The notes under the pieces: generated by a model
Told to the model about the DNA's origin: nothing
Databases searched by the model: none
What the model saw: only the letters and a program-made list of their open reading frames with translations
Made by a program: the position numbers and the translations under genes
Assembly: GCF_041146395.1 (NCBI RefSeq)
Contig: NC_091010.1
Coordinates: 48,008,001 to 48,072,000 of the forward strand
From: Eulemur rufifrons
Lineage: Eukaryota; Chordata; Mammalia; Primates; Lemuridae
DNA length: 64,000 nucleotides
Reading direction: 5' to 3'
Shown here: positions 10,690-22,677 of the stretch, piece after piece
Layout: each line of letters begins with the position of its first letter
How positions within the stretch are numbered: the first letter of the stretch is position 1

Positions 10690-11435
10690 AGCAGAAGTGC
10701 CTCAGGGCAGAAGCGGCAGCTCCACTCCAGTGTCGAGGCCCCAAGGCTCCTTCTTTGATTTGGTTCCATCATTCTCAACACATGGCTTCCATCTTGAGGT
10801 CTAAGATGGCTGCTCTAGTTCTCATATCCATTTACACTCAGTGAAAAGGGGACAAAGGGATGTGGAGGGTCAACTCCTTCATAAGAGCAGAGCCCAGAAG
10901 ATATGCATTACTTCTGCTTGCATCTCATTGGCCAGAATCTAGTTAGCGGGACACACCTAGCTGCAAGGGAGTCTGAGAAATGTAGTCCTAAACTAGGTGA
11001 CTATGTTCCAGCTAACACTTGGGGATTTTATTATTAAAAGAAGGGAGAGCTGGATGTGGTGGCTCACACCTGTAATCCTAGCACTCTGGGAGGCTGAGGC
11101 TGGCGGATTGTTTGAGCTCAGGAGTTCGAGACCAGCCTGAGCAAGAGTGAGACCCCGTCTCTACTAAAATTAGAAAGAAATTATATGGACAGCTAAAAAT
11201 ATATATAGAAAAAATTAGCTGGGCATGGTGGCACATGCCTGTAGTCCCAGCTACTCAGGAGGCTGAGGCAGGAGGATTGCTTGAGCCCAGGAGTTTGAGG
11301 TTGCTGTGAGCTAGGCTGACGCCACAGCACTCTAGTCCAGGCAACAGAGCAAGACTCTGTCTCCAAAATAAATAAATAAATAAATTAAATTAAAGAAAAG
11401 AAGGATGAATGGCCATGGGGGGACAACCAGAAGTT
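10690..11435. mobile_element. Old interspersed repeat split by an Alu (family not assigned)
   Basis: The blocks ATTGGCCAGAATCTAGTTAG, CACACCTAGCTGCAAGG and GAGAAATGTAGTC at 10930-10988, and GGGGGGACAACCAGAAG after the Alu at 11417-11433, belong to a widespread eutherian repeat. The Alu at 11045-11396 divides it. I cannot place the family with confidence. Confidence 0.5.
11045..11396 (+). mobile_element. Strepsirrhine-type Alu with central insertion, sense
   Basis: The left arm is followed by an extra segment, GGACAGCTAAAAATATATAT, before the usual linker. The right arm carries GAGCTAGGCTGACGCCACAG, the form characteristic of lemur and galago Alus. The tail is an AAAT repeat. A 9 bp target duplication AAAAGAAGG lies at 11036-11044 and 11397-11405. 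Its length of about 350 bp exceeds a standard 300 bp Alu because of the insertion. Confidence 0.95.
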
Positions 11436-12090
11436 TCTGCCAGACTCAGAGGAGGGCTATCACCCACGGCTCATTCCTCCTACAGGTCGGAGGAATGGCG
11501 GCAGGAAAGTGAAGCAGATAATCTCCAAGAAAAGCCTGCTCCTCTTAAAGAGTCAAGTCCCAGCATATTCTGTTATTCCTTGGTCAGAAAGATTTCAAGA
11601 GAGGGAAGAAAGAGGACAGTCTGACAAGAAAGAGAAAGAAGGAGAGTTAGTACCTGTGCATGACTGGGAATAATTATTTGAGTTCTAAACTCTCTCTGGG
11701 ACAGTATTTATGATCCCCATATTTATACTCAAGGTCTTCATGGGTCATGTGACACAGGGACAAGGGGTCCAAGCATTTGTTAAGTAGGTTCTGTCTATTA
11801 GATGCCTGCTTGCCTGCCTTCTTTCCTTCTACCTATGACCTCTTCCACCTCTATCATGTGTGCAGGACTGGCACAGAGGTGGACCCAGGAGACATGCAAG
11901 ACCTGTATTTAAGGGAGTGCTGTGACTGGGCAGTCAGAAAACACCAACCAAGGACAATTGTCCAAATAACCAGAGTGGACAAAGGCTAGGACAGGCACAC
12001 TGGGAGTAGCCTTGACTTTCCCTTTGATCCCGATGTTCTCAACAAAAAGATATTCAAGAAAGGTAAACATGGAGATAGGATCCAGATCTA
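11436..12090. other. Unique sequence, nothing recognised
   Basis: No gene, repeat family or motif cluster is recognisable. The short frames are unremarkable. Confidence 0.5.
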
Positions 12091-12094
12091 TCAT

Positions 12095-12172
12095 GTTCAC
12101 CAACGTATTCCTGCTGCCTGGCACATAGCACAGGTTTGGTGAGCATTTGTTGAATGGATGAATGAGCAGGGT
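12095..12172 (+). mobile_element. L2 3' tail fragment, sense
   Basis: It contains TGCCTGGCACATAGCACAGG and GAGCATTTGTTGAATGG followed by ATGAATGAG, the very end of L2. Confidence 0.7.
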
Positions 12173-12879
12173 TGGGCTTACTCTGGAGTCAGGTTCAGAG
12201 TTGAGCTGTGGAGGAGAATCTATTGGGAGATTATCTGGGTTTTGAAGTTGAGGACTCCACAGCACCCCCCCTTTTCAGTGGTCCAGTCTCTAGACCTGCA
12301 ATCCCATCCTTCCCAGGGTCTTTCTCTCCATTACAGCTGAGCCGGTCTCTCAAGCTCAGGGCAGGCTGCCCATGGGGAACTGGACATGCTGGGCAGAGAG
12401 GTGGGGCAAGTGTGGGCCTTGCCTAGGAGGCCTGCCCTCCCTCAGAACCCACCCCTGGCAGTCTCGCCCTTGTTCTTGGGCTGAAACAAGACTTCCCTGA
12501 CTGCTGCCTCCTCCATCCTATGCAAGGAGCCAGATAAGGAGACCACAGTCAGACCTAGGAGAAGGCCTGGCCCGATAGAGGGGCCATACCCTGGACTTCC
12601 CCCCTCCTCCCATACATCTTGGTGTCAAACACATTTTATTTCCTCACGTCTGGGGACCCCAGGGGCTTCCCCTCCAGGATTACTTCCTCCTACAGTTTGT
12701 TTTCCAGCTGGAGACTCTAGGAGCCCCACGGCAGGGGGCGGCTCCTTTGCTGTGGCCCAAAGGCTTCAAAGGGCCCCAGTGGAATGCCAGCCAGGAGACT
12801 GCTGGCCTGGGAGAGGGGGGGAGGCATTGCAAGCCCAAGGTGGGGGAGGCTGTGGATGGGGGCCCCACTAATTTTCAAG

Positions 12880-13270
12880 CTGCCCCTCATTGGCTGAGGG
12901 GCCGTATCTGTGGGCAGAAGGTGACTTCAAAGGTCAGGAATGGGGGACTCCCTACCACCCCCTCCCCCAGGGCCCAGAGGGGGCCAGGAAATGCCCCCCC
13001 ATGATGGATTAGGTGCCTAAGAGCCATGGCGAGCTCATGGATGGGGAGACCTTCTCTCTTTTCATGGGGCTCAGATTTCACGATTTTGGGAGGGAGGAGG
13101 GTGAAATAATTAGTAATTTGTGATTAAGTCTTTTCATGGATATTTTGTTTCTTTGTTCTGTGATGTCGCCCGGAGCCATTTAAAAAATGACTTAATGACA
13201 AAAAAAAAATAATTGCTCTTTGTAACTAATGACTGTGTCAGAACTTGGAAATCACCAAAGCCTCGGAAAG
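12880..13270. promoter_or_regulatory. Candidate enhancer block A (AT-rich, homeodomain sites)
   Basis: This repeat-free island lies between GC-rich flanks. It contains CAAAGGTCA near 12927-12936 (HNF4/TCF-like). A dense run at 13101-13130 has AAATAATTAGTAATT followed by TGTGATTAAG. Beyond that are TTTCTTTGTTCTG (SOX-like), AAAATGACTTAATGACA, and AATAATTG after an A-run. Four or more TAAT cores in about 120 bp, without any recognisable repeat, suggest a developmental enhancer. Conservation was not tested. Confidence 0.4.
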
Positions 13271-13677
13271 TAGAAACCGAGACATGGACGGGGGTGGGGG
13301 TGCCACTCTCAGAGGAATCGGATCAGCCCATCGTAAAGTGGCCTGGGATCCGTTTGCACCTGGACAGCCCCCTGCCCTGCTCTGGAGCCAGCCAACACCC
13401 CATGCTTGTCCTCAGCCTGGGGACTTTGGGCCTCGGGTCCCTTAGGCGCCTTTGCCCCTAGGGGGTCCAGAGGACTGGTCAGAATGCCTGCGGCCAGCCT
13501 AGGCTGTCCCAGCTCAGCCTTGCCTTGGAGTTGCTCCCTCCTTCATAAAGTCCTCCTGGAGGGAGACTTCTGCACATCAGGGTGGGGGACAAAGGAGTAG
13601 CTATGCCCTCACTTCACCACTCCAGCAGCTTCCTAGGGAGCCCCACAGTTGCCCTGGAATGCTGGATTCTTCTGGGT

Positions 13678-13760
13678 CTTTTATTTAGTTAGTATTTAAT
13701 TGGCAAATAAAAATGGAATGTATTCAAGGTGCACAATGTGATGATTTAATATACTCTCCT
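13678..13760. mobile_element. Possible short L1 tail fragment
   Basis: AATTGGCAAATAAAAATGG, then GGTGCACAATGTGATGATTT, resembles the antisense end of an old L1. It is only about 80 bp, so the call is weak. Confidence 0.4.
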
Positions 13761-13984
13761 GGATCTTCATTGCTCTTGTCTTCCCAACTAGACTAGGCGC
13801 TCCCTGGGGTGGAGAAGTCTCCTCTCTCAATGCTCCTGCTTCTTCTGCTCTCCCAGGTGAGGGGTGTGTACTCCAACCCGCAGCCTCTGGGGAATGGGCC
13901 CGAGATGGGGAATTGCTCACACAGCAGATTCCACTCCGCTCCCTTCCCCAGCCCTCGCTCCGATCTCTCCCAGGGGGAAATGCT

Positions 13985-14250
13985 GGGGGTGAGAAAACCG
14001 TTAACTTGTGCCTTCTATTTGGTTTTCCTCTGGTTATTGTTTAAAATGCAGAGATTATGAGGTCAAACTCTCCCAGCCAATATTTTTCTAATGAAAAATG
14101 TAGTAAGGCACGACTGAGTAATCTAATCTATAAGTTAAGCGTTCCACACAGCAGCGATTTTCACCGACAGAACTTCAATAAATCTTGTTTTGAGAAAAAT
14201 GATATGAGGCTGATGTTCTATTTTTGTCAATTTGAATGGACTCCCCTGCT
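13985..14250. promoter_or_regulatory. Candidate enhancer block B (OTX/homeodomain-like sites)
   Basis: An uninterrupted, repeat-free AT-rich segment sits between GC-rich DNA. It contains GAGATTATGAGGTCA near 14051-14065, GAGTAATCTAATCTATAAG at 14115-14133 (two TAATC cores, as bound by OTX/PITX-class homeodomains), AATATTTTTCTAATG, and TTTGTCAATTTGAATGG near the end. Complex non-repetitive AT-rich DNA of this size is what deeply conserved enhancers look like, but conservation must be measured. Confidence 0.42.
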
Positions 14251-14254
14251 CCCC

Positions 14255-15295
14255 TAGTCCCCAGAACCACTGCATTGCACCCAGCCAATCTCCCCCTTCC
14301 CTCCCCTCCCCCAGAGCAGGACAAGAATGACAGATGGGAGGCCAGAATCCTGATCCAGCTCGGCTCCGGCTCTGAGGCTCTGGGTCCAGAGGCATCTGCT
14401 TCAGCCCACCTGGTCTCTGTGGCCCTCCTCCTGGTGAGGGGGTCGGTGAAGGGGCCAGGGGTCCGGAAGGCAAAGGCAGCCATAGTCTAGGAGAATGATG
14501 TGACTTCCCTAGCCATGGGGTCAGGGCTGCCCAGGCCTGCCTGTCTCCCCCAATTCTCCCAAGGCTAAGCAAAGAATAGCCAAGCCTCACACCTTCCCTC
14601 AACCCCCAGTGAGCCTTGATAGATCTGGCCAGAAAAGGCTCACCTCAGACAGAGTTATTGAAATCCATCCTTAAACCTGCTACTCCCCTTAGTCTGACTT
14701 GAACATGGTGGACGAGCCCGAAGTGGTAAGCCCCACCCCGAACCAAGGGTGTGTATGTGTGTGTGTGTGCACGGACCTGTGTGCATCAATGTGTGCCCGT
14801 GTGTGCCCATGTGCAGGGCTCTGGGAAGGAAGCAGGGCTCTCCTGCTGGACATACAGGGCATAAGGCCGTTGTGGGGCTAGCTGCCAAGACTGAGATCAA
14901 GAAAGAGATTTCGAGCCCAGGGGATATGTGGGAGGCCCAGAGGGAGACATGGAGAGGCTGCTTCAAGAAACTGGAGAAGCTGTAAGGGCAGCCGGAAGGG
15001 ATTATGGCACCTCATCAGAGAAATCAATTAGGAGAGGTTTCAAAATGGGAGCTCCTCCTCCCCTCCTCATTCCCCTCCCACTGAGGGGAAGGTACTAAGA
15101 CAAACAGAAATGCCTAGGAGAGAGCAGGGTTTTTCTGGGTGGAGACATGAGGCAGCATTTAGGTTTGGAAGAGCCAGAGGCTGCCTGAGTGTGAAATCTG
15201 CAGGCATGGAAAACCAAGACAGAGGGAACTTGATCTCTCGGTGTACAGGAGAGCAGCGCAGAGAGGAAGGAGGGCTGGGGCTGGGGTTCCACAGA
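14255..15295. other. GC-rich unique sequence with a short TG tract
   Basis: Overlapping open frames on both strands (for example minus strand 14135-14602) are low-information and proline/glycine-rich. A (TG)n with TGTGCC variants lies at 14747-14815. Nothing else is recognised. Confidence 0.5.
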
Positions 15296-15299
15296 TCAG

Positions 15300-15478
15300 A
15301 GGACCTCAGTTCTGACATTACCAACAGTCTGACGTCAGGCCTCAGGTTTTTTTCATCTGTAAAATGAGGAAAATTAAGACCAATCCTACTTACCTGATAG
15401 CAATGTTAGCAGATCAAATGAGAAGGTGTATGTGAACGCACACTGTTTAAAGTACTGCGCAAATGAGCTATTCATGGA
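15300..15478 (+). mobile_element. MIR SINE, sense
   Basis: It contains the MIR 3' half: TTTCATCTGTAAAATGAGGA, TACTTACCTGATAGC in place of the CTACCTCATAGGG block, ATCAAATGAGAAGG, and TTTAAAGTACTGCGCAAAT. Confidence 0.8.
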
Positions 15479-15479
15479 A

Positions 15480-16390
15480 TTGTTACTGCACTGGGCTGGG
15501 GACGGAGATCTGGGAACAATGCTCAAAGCCCCTCTATTTCTCTGGCTCGGGTTAAACTGAGTGACACTGGCCTGCCTCTAGTCTGAGCTTAGAGATTTCC
15601 TCATAGAGTAAGAAAGGAGTTTGCATGCTTCTATCTGTTGCCCAAGTGTGCCCGGGATCTACAACCTAGGAAAGATGCCAAGGGGTGCCCCTTCCTCCCT
15701 CCCTAGCCCCCACTCCCAGTGTCATTGCAGCGGCTATTCTGCTATTCCGAGGCTCCTAGCAGCTCCCCAGGTGGGGAAGGGTGAAGTTTTTTTTAACCTG
15801 AAACATCAAACATTGGCTCCAAGTCCCCTTTTGTCTTCTGACCTTCAGACACCATTCTCTCCCATTCAACAGCCCACTAACTCTTCCCAGCAAATGCAGC
15901 TCAAGCCCAGGGCTGCCAGGGCCGAGGGAAAATGGGGAGGTGGTGGGGAATGGTTGAGGCTGGTCAAAGTGGACTGAAGATGCCTGAGCAGCCTCAGAAA
16001 CACACTTCCCAAGGAAAACAGGAGGTGAGAGGAGACCAGGTAATGACTTCTTTGGAAGGATGAACCCAAAGCGAAGATTCCCCTCCAATTTCTCTGTGCC
16101 TGGGTGTGGGGCATGGGTGCAGCAGGATCCAGCCACACAGCTAAAGGAATCTGCCTGCAGGATGAGTTTGAGAGTACTTGTGGCCTGCCCTAGTCCTCCT
16201 CCTGCCCCTGGAGAGGCCCAAGGCCTTAGCAGTAGCTCCATAGACCATGTCCTAGGAGCCTGTGAAAACTGTGGGGTGGGGAGGGAGGAGGGAATTGTGG
16301 CTGGGGGAGAATGGAGCCTGTGGACCTATGGTAACTCACACCCACTAAAAATCAGATTTTCAAAGAACTTTTAATCACCCAGGAACATTT
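15480..16390. other. Unique sequence, nothing recognised
   Basis: A minus-strand frame of 161 codons at 15756-16241 has no family resemblance, overlaps other frames in both directions and is not supported as a gene. No repeat block was recognised. Confidence 0.5.
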
Positions 16391-16394
16391 TCAG

Positions 16395-16632
16395 GAGACA
16401 ACAAGAAAAAAATAAGATGTAAAGCACTAGATATAGAATAATCCCACTTACGGAGCAAAAATAAATCTATATAGGTTTTTTTAAAAAAGACTGGAATAAA
16501 AGCAACAAAATACAGACAGTGATTGTTTCTAGGTGGTAAGATTTCATATGATATAATTTTCCTTATACTTCTCTATAGTTTCCAAATTTTCTACCATCAA
16601 CATTTACAATTAAGAAATTAGAAAAGAGATTA
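16395..16632 (+). mobile_element. Old L1 3' UTR fragment
   Basis: The blocks ATAATCCCACTTACGG, GTGATTGTTTCTAGGTGGT, TTTCCAAATTTTCTACC and a terminal AATTAGAAAAGAG match the 3' UTR of old L1M elements. Confidence 0.65.
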
Positions 16633-17305
16633 AGAAGATGATGCTGGGGTCAAACTGACACGTCAAAGGTAGACCCAGAACTTTTGCAGACCCCAGGCCC
16701 ACAGCAGACCCCAGGCCCAGTGCCCACTCCCAGGTCTCCCTGGGGGATCCTTGGCTGGCCCCCTTTATGGCAACCCATGAGGGAGGGGCTGAGAGCTAGC
16801 AGCTGGGAGTCAGCTGTGCCTGGAGACAATCCGTGTCCAATGGGAGGTGGGGGGCTCATTTCCGAGCTGGATGGAGGCCAGGGCTAGGGACTAAGTCTGC
16901 CAAGCAGCAACCTGGAGCACCGATGTTCATAGCTTCTCCCCAGCTTCTGCCCCTAAAAAGAGGGCAGAGGCTTCAGAGTGAGCTTCTGCCCAAAAGGTCT
17001 CTACCCACTACTCCAGTGACTCTGTGCATACAGGAGAGGGGGTGAAGGTGGCCCCATCCCTAGTTCTGAGGTTCAGTGGAGATTATGGGGATATATTCAG
17101 GTCTATAATGGATCCCTCCCTGCTCCTGCCCCAGGACTCTCAAGGCCATGGACTATATCAGGGGAAGAAAGTAGCTGATCAGAGCTGGGAGGGGGCCCCA
17201 CAGGGTCAGGCCAAGGGTTTGGACCAAGGAGTCTCAGTTAATCCCAGCCAAGGGTTAGTAAAAATATGGCTAAGAAATTCTAGCCTACCTTCAAGTATTC
17301 AGTTA
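16633..17305. other. Unique sequence, nothing recognised
   Basis: It contains a small tandem pair CAGACCCCAGGCCCA at about 16687-16719 and a (CA)n at 17311-17331 just beyond its end. Otherwise nothing stands out. Confidence 0.5.
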
Positions 17306-17310
17306 TGTTC

Positions 17311-17332
17311 ACACACACACACACGCACACAA
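17311..17332. repeat. CA microsatellite
   Basis: A short (CA)n run with one CG interruption. Confidence 0.85.
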
Positions 17333-17334
17333 AA

Positions 17335-17720
17335 CATAAAAAAAGCTTTTTAGACAATTTATTTATGAGCACGTGTCAAAGTTTTATTTCAATCTTGCTG
17401 CTAGTAAAGAGACCTAGGAGAGGCCAATTCAAGATTGCCTCTTGGTAGACACATTTAGAGGAAAGAAGAGTGGTTAAGAATCATTGTTAAAGCGGACGCA
17501 CAAAAATAATATCTGGATAAAATGTATCAATCTCTTAACAATTGGCAGGGTACATGGGAAACTGGTTTCTGAGAAGAAATCTGAATCCCACTAAACATTT
17601 ATCAGAAGATTGCTTAGGCATTTTTATCAAGAATGCTGATTTCCTCCACAAAGGAAATAATGGCGCTGCCACATTGTGACGTGGCTGCTGCTAGGGCTGG
17701 AGGCGGGAGCACAAGGCCAT
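17335..17720. promoter_or_regulatory. Weak candidate regulatory block
   Basis: AT-rich, repeat-free sequence including ACAATTTATTTATGAGCACG at 17354-17373 and a second stretch with AATAATGGCGCTGCCACATT and GTGACGTGGC at about 17656-17685. The motif content is modest, so this is listed mainly to note that it is not a recognised repeat. Confidence 0.22.
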
Positions 17721-18383
17721 CCATATGCAAATGCCAGGTCCTGTGTGCCCAAGTCTGTGCCTGGCACCCACAGGAGCACAAGACAGTGGGCAAAAGTTTC
17801 AGGGAAGCTGAGTTGTCTCTGTGCAAGGGAAAATTTCCTGACAAAAAGATCTGTTCAGACAAGTGCCCCCAGAAGTTCTGAGTTCCCTCGTGTTGGAGGT
17901 AAGCAAGACTGCAGGGGCAGGCGGCAGCCTCATGGTACAGATATTTTAGAGCTATTTACCCAAGTGGGGGACCTGGACTTCTGGCAGAATACCAGATGAT
18001 TTTCAATGGTGCATTGACAAGACATTAAATCACACTGAATCCCATAGTGAGAAAGTTATGTCCTTGTCAATTCTCTTTCTTTCCCTCTTTTTTCCCAGTG
18101 GAATTTGGGTTCGCAGACATGGATTAATCATATGCCTTGGTTCATGACACATTCTCATCATTGGTCCTTGCATGGAACACTTTATTATATATTTAGTTTG
18201 TCTTTATTAGTTGTTTTTGAAATAATATTATAAGCATTCATGAATTTATCATCCAAAACAATATCTCAGACCTTGACAATAATTGACAACTAACCAAATG
18301 GTGCCCCCATGCCATTCCCTGCCTCCAACCTTAGGCAACTGTCATATCGAGTCCCATATTCATCACTCCCTTGCTTTCTTTTT

Positions 18384-18745
<362 letters not shown>

Positions 18746-18978
18746 TTAGTGTACCTATACTTCTTCCTAAAAAGTACATTTTAAATTTTAACTGTTTTTC
18801 ATTTTATTAAAAAATAGAATCAGGATGTATGATTCTATGATTTGCTATTTCATACAATATTATATTGCTAAGAGTTACCCATATTGTTGCATGTCATTTA
18901 TGTTCCTTTGTCTTAACTACAGTATGATATTCCATTGTGTGAGGTTATCTCAAGCTATTGTGAAGATATCACTTTCCT

Positions 18979-19455
18979 TACACCCATGATCATAGCAGTA
19001 TTATTTGCAATAGGCAAAGGTAGAAGCAACCCAAGTGCCTAGCAAGAGATGAACAGATAAACTGCACTTTATACATACAATGGAATATTATTCAGCCTTC
19101 AATTCTGACATATGCCACTACACAGATGAACCTTGAAGATACACTAAGTGAAATAAGTCAGTCACAAAAGGACAAATACTGTATGATCCACTTATATGTG
19201 GTACCTAGAGTAGTCAAACTCATAGAGACAGAAGTAGAATGCCGGTTGCCAGGGGCTGGGGTGGGGAGGGAAGTGGGGGGGTCATCATTTAATGGGTACA
19301 GAGTTTCAGTTTGGAAGATGGAAAGAGTTCTGGAGATGGAAGGTGGTGATGACTGCAGAACAATGTGACTAGAAGTCATGCCAGGGAACTGTACACTTAA
19401 AAATGGCTAAGATTGTAACATTCTATGTTATGTATACTTTACCACAATAAAAAGG
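18979..19455 (+). mobile_element. 5'-truncated L1 (L1MA/L1MB-like) 3' end, sense
   Basis: It contains the end of L1 ORF2 and the 3' UTR: ATCATAGCAGTATTATTTGC, ACAATGGAATATTATTCAGC, GTACCTAGAGTAGTCAAACT, GGTTGCCAGGGGCTGGGG, GGGAACTGTACACTTAAAAA and a terminal ACCACAATAAAAA. A 15 bp target duplication with one mismatch flanks it: AGATATCACTTTCCT at 18964-18978 and AGATGTCACTTTCCT at 19456-19470. It is a dead 5'-truncated copy. Confidence 0.9.
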
Positions 19456-19545
19456 AGATGTCACTTTCCTGTCAATGGGCATTTGGGTTGTTTGATTCTT
19501 CCAGTTTTATTGAAGAGAACATTTCAGTTTGGTGCTAGTGTGTCT

Positions 19546-20015
19546 TTAACACCCCTCTAACATGTGTTCCTTTTCTTTCCCTTTTTAACAGAGAGGAGGC
19601 TTCAACCTCAAAGGCTTTCAGCAGGCAGTGGTATCCAACTAGAATCAGAAAACATTGTTTTTATTTTACTTATTTTTATAATTACTTTCTATTTTTGGCA
19701 AGTGATGGTTTTATAGTTTCTGTACTGCTATAAAGTTTTTTAAAAAAAACAATAAACACACGAGTAAAAAATAGTAAGTTGATTTAAAGAAAAATATCAA
19801 ATAACCTTATAGGTGGTATATGGATAGGCCACGAGTTGTGAAGTTGGCACTTGAATGCAGAAGTCTGGAAAACATGGTTTTGGAGGTTTCCCACACTCTG
19901 GTTGAACCAGTGATCTCTGTGGCCCCTCCCAGGTTAGCGGTCTCTGATATTCTAGACATACATAGAGTCCGAGTCACAGGAGCTCAGCAGTGCTAGAATG
20001 GACAGGGAAGGCTTG
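19546..20015. other. AT-rich unique sequence
   Basis: It includes long T-rich stretches at 19650-19760 and an AACAATAAACACACGAG segment near 19749-19765. No repeat or gene is recognised with confidence. Confidence 0.4.
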
Positions 20016-20017
20016 GT

Positions 20018-20312
20018 GTAAAAACACGATCTTGGCCTTAAAGGATGAGTAGGATTTAAGTGAAAATAAAGATGAAATGATTGTTCTTCCAGGTAGAGAG
20101 AATGGCATGAAGCTCAGACTAATCAAAGTATGTTTATGGGCTGCTGACTTTGCTTGATGGAAGCAAAGGATAGTGATACAAAATAAAGAAAATAAATTTT
20201 GAAAGCCTGAATAATCCAAGGAGAGAGCCTAAGATTGAGTTGTGAGGTTACAGGGAGCCACAGAAAGTTCTTAAGCAGGTAAGTGACATGGTGAGGGAAC
20301 TCAGATCTTGAG
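20018..20312 (-). mobile_element. L2 3' region fragment, antisense
   Basis: The plus strand shows the mirror of the L2 3' region, ending with GAAAGTTCTTAAGCAGGTAA and GTGACATGG at about 20264-20290. The copy stops there and a second antisense L2 begins afresh at its 3' terminus 60 bp later. Confidence 0.6.
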
Positions 20313-20374
20313 CAGATAACACCTGATTTTTGATGAAAATTCTCTTCTTGTCCAGCCTGAGACTGCTGACGAGT

Positions 20375-21720
20375 TCATTCATCCCTCAAATTTTTGTCAA
20401 AGGCCTCCCATATACCAGACAGTGCCCTGTGGTTTCAGTGATGCATAAAAACAGACTCCTCATCCTACAATCCTCTAGTGGGTGAGCCAGACATTAAATG
20501 AAATAGTCACATCAATATAAAACTACAAGTGTTAATAAGTCCAACCAAGGAGGTGTTCCTGATGCCAGGAGTGCATGTTGTAGGGGAGGCTTGCCTGGTT
20601 TAGGAGTAGAAGCAAGGCTGTTCTGAGGAAGTGACAGCGGAGCTGATCGTGGAAGGATGAGCAGGCATTACACCGGTAAAGAGGAGAGGGAAAAGCGTTT
20701 CAGAAGAGCAAGCAGCATGTCCCACAGCCCTGCGACCTGCAGAGGAGGCCTGGAGGGCCCTAGATTGGACGGATCATGAAGAAGGTCACTGTGGCTGTGT
20801 CTCAGGGAGTGCAGGGGAACGTGGTGAGAAAGGAGGCTGGAGCCAGCAGGCTCTAGGAAGGTCTGGGACTTTATCCTAGAAGAGAGAAGTGCTGTCGACA
20901 GGGCTGTGACATGATCAGATCAGTGTTAAAAAAAAAAAAATCAAGCATCCTGGTGCAGGTGAAGAGGGAGGGCTGATGTGAGTGGCTCTCTCTGAGGCAG
21001 CCCCAGAACCCACCAGGCCCCCGGTGACTGGGGAGCTTGTCCAAAGAGAGTGTGCAGGAGGCTGAGGGGGCCCAGGGTGGCAGTGGAGGAAAAGCAAGGG
21101 GGAGGCAGTCATTGTAAGGATCAGACGGAGGGTAAGCTGACGGGGATGGGCAAAGGGGATCTGCGTGACTGGGGGAGGGGGACATAGAGAGGACCCATGA
21201 GCAGAGTCTTGCAGGAGTCCAGAAAGTGGCTGGAGCTTGGAGAAGGCAGGGCTGAAGTCACCAGCACAGGCACAAAGCTGCGGCAGTAACTAAATTTGCC
21301 CAGGAGAGGGCTCCACCTTGGGAAAATGGCTATGTCTCAATGACTCAAAGATCTCTGAGGTTCCCTAGAGAAAAGATGGCCAAGGACTGGGCCTGGGGGA
21401 ACCCCTCCCATGGTTGGAGGGAAAGCAGCTGGAGACAGTGGTTGAGGGCAGGCTGGGTGGGGACAGTCCAGCAAGGACACCAGGTTAGAAGCAGTAAGGG
21501 ACCCAAGAAAACACAGAGCTGCAGTGACCTGGGCCTGCAAGTGGTGACAGACAGGTGGCCACGCAGGGCTGATCAGTAAGCCTACAGGTCCCAGCTCACC
21601 AGTCCTCGGGGAAGACACTGCCATGCTTTGTGTTTGCTTTCTCCTAGATGTGACTAGGGGCGGGGAAGTGGTAGCAGAGGTAGGTGGAAGCAGGTGGAAG
21701 AACATTGACCAGGAGGGCGG
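20375..21720 (-). mobile_element. Long L2 copy, antisense, with readable reverse-transcriptase remnant
   Basis: It starts at the mirror of the L2 3' tail, with TTCATTCATCCC at 20379 and CCAGACAGTGCCCTG. It passes GGCTGTGACATGATCAGATC near 20901 and continues into ORF2. On the minus strand the frame at 21337-21705 contains GGVPPGPVLGHLFS (bases 21370-21411), a decayed form of the motif that precedes the catalytic YADD box in L2 reverse transcriptase. The rest is too damaged to read continuously. It is a fossil and non-functional. Confidence 0.82.
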
Positions 21721-21934
21721 GAGGGGAGCTGACCCCCACGTCGTCTCCCCTTTCCTTTCTAAACCTCCCGCGCTGCAGAAAAATAGGGGAACTGAGGATA
21801 AAACTTCTCTCTAAAAGGAGCTTAGGGGATGGAGGGAGAAGAGAAGAGGAAACCTGTACAAGAACCACAGGATGCTTTTTAATGTTTTTAAAGGGTAGGG
21901 AATGAGGTGAGTTTGGGGACTAGAAGGCTGTGTC

Positions 21935-22080
21935 ACACGTGCACGTGCATGCCATCACCCCCACTCACGCAGGCACACTCTCGCACATTCACACCCCCCC
22001 ACACACAGCGGTCCTCACTCATCATGCACACACATGCACCCGTGCTCAACACATGTTCCCTCCTACTCCGCCACCCGTCC
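21935..22080. repeat. CA-rich low-complexity tract
   Basis: Interrupted CACA, CACGTGCACG and ACTCACGCAGGCACAC units run from 21935 to about 22055. It is simple-sequence decay; the H/T-rich frames over it are not genes. Confidence 0.75.
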
Positions 22081-22299
22081 GCGTACACCCAGGAGAATCG
22101 CAGGCAGCTGTTCACAATAGTCCTGGATCGCCAGGAGTGTGTTGTGAGTACCTGCTAGCAGAGATGAGTGGCTCCATAGTGTGTTGTGGGTGTGTCTTTG
22201 TAAATAAAAGATGCAATTTGGAGGAGTGCCGTGAGGGTGGGTGGGGATGGGGGATATCCCAAGACATGATGTGTGTGGCTATGGGGATGAATGTAGTGA

Positions 22300-22445
22300 T
22301 GTGTGCATTCGTTCATTCAGTCGTTCACTCAGCCCGGCTAAGGAGGAGGCACTGTGTTCCAGGCACTGTGCTCAGTGAAACAGTGAACGACATGGACACC
22401 GTTACTGCTCCAAATCTAGTGGGCTCCAGAGAAGCCATGATGGGA
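22300..22445 (-). mobile_element. L2 3' end, antisense
   Basis: GTTCATTCAGTCGTTCACTC, GTTCCAGGCACTGTGCTCAG, AACAGTGAACGACATGG and ATCTAGTGGGCTCCAGAG follow the mirrored L2 3' end in order. Confidence 0.8.
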
Positions 22446-22677
22446 GCGCTGTGTGCTATGGGAGCTGGCAACAGGCAAGGTGACCCAGAGAATTTCTGAG
22501 GACGGGGTGCGACCTTAGTGGGGCGAGTATAGACTCTGGTCTGGGGAGCACCCCCAGGACGTAAGCTGCATGTGAGCTGGTTGGAATGTGCCTTGTGGGG
22601 TATGTGGATTGGGATGTGGGGGTGCGATCTGTGCGTATGTGGATGGCCGTGTGTGCACAGAAAGGGGCGGGGTGTTC

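Noticed and set aside
21930..22499. 189-codon plus-strand frame rich in His/Thr
   Set aside because: The first part is a translated CA-rich tract and the last part is an antisense L2 end.
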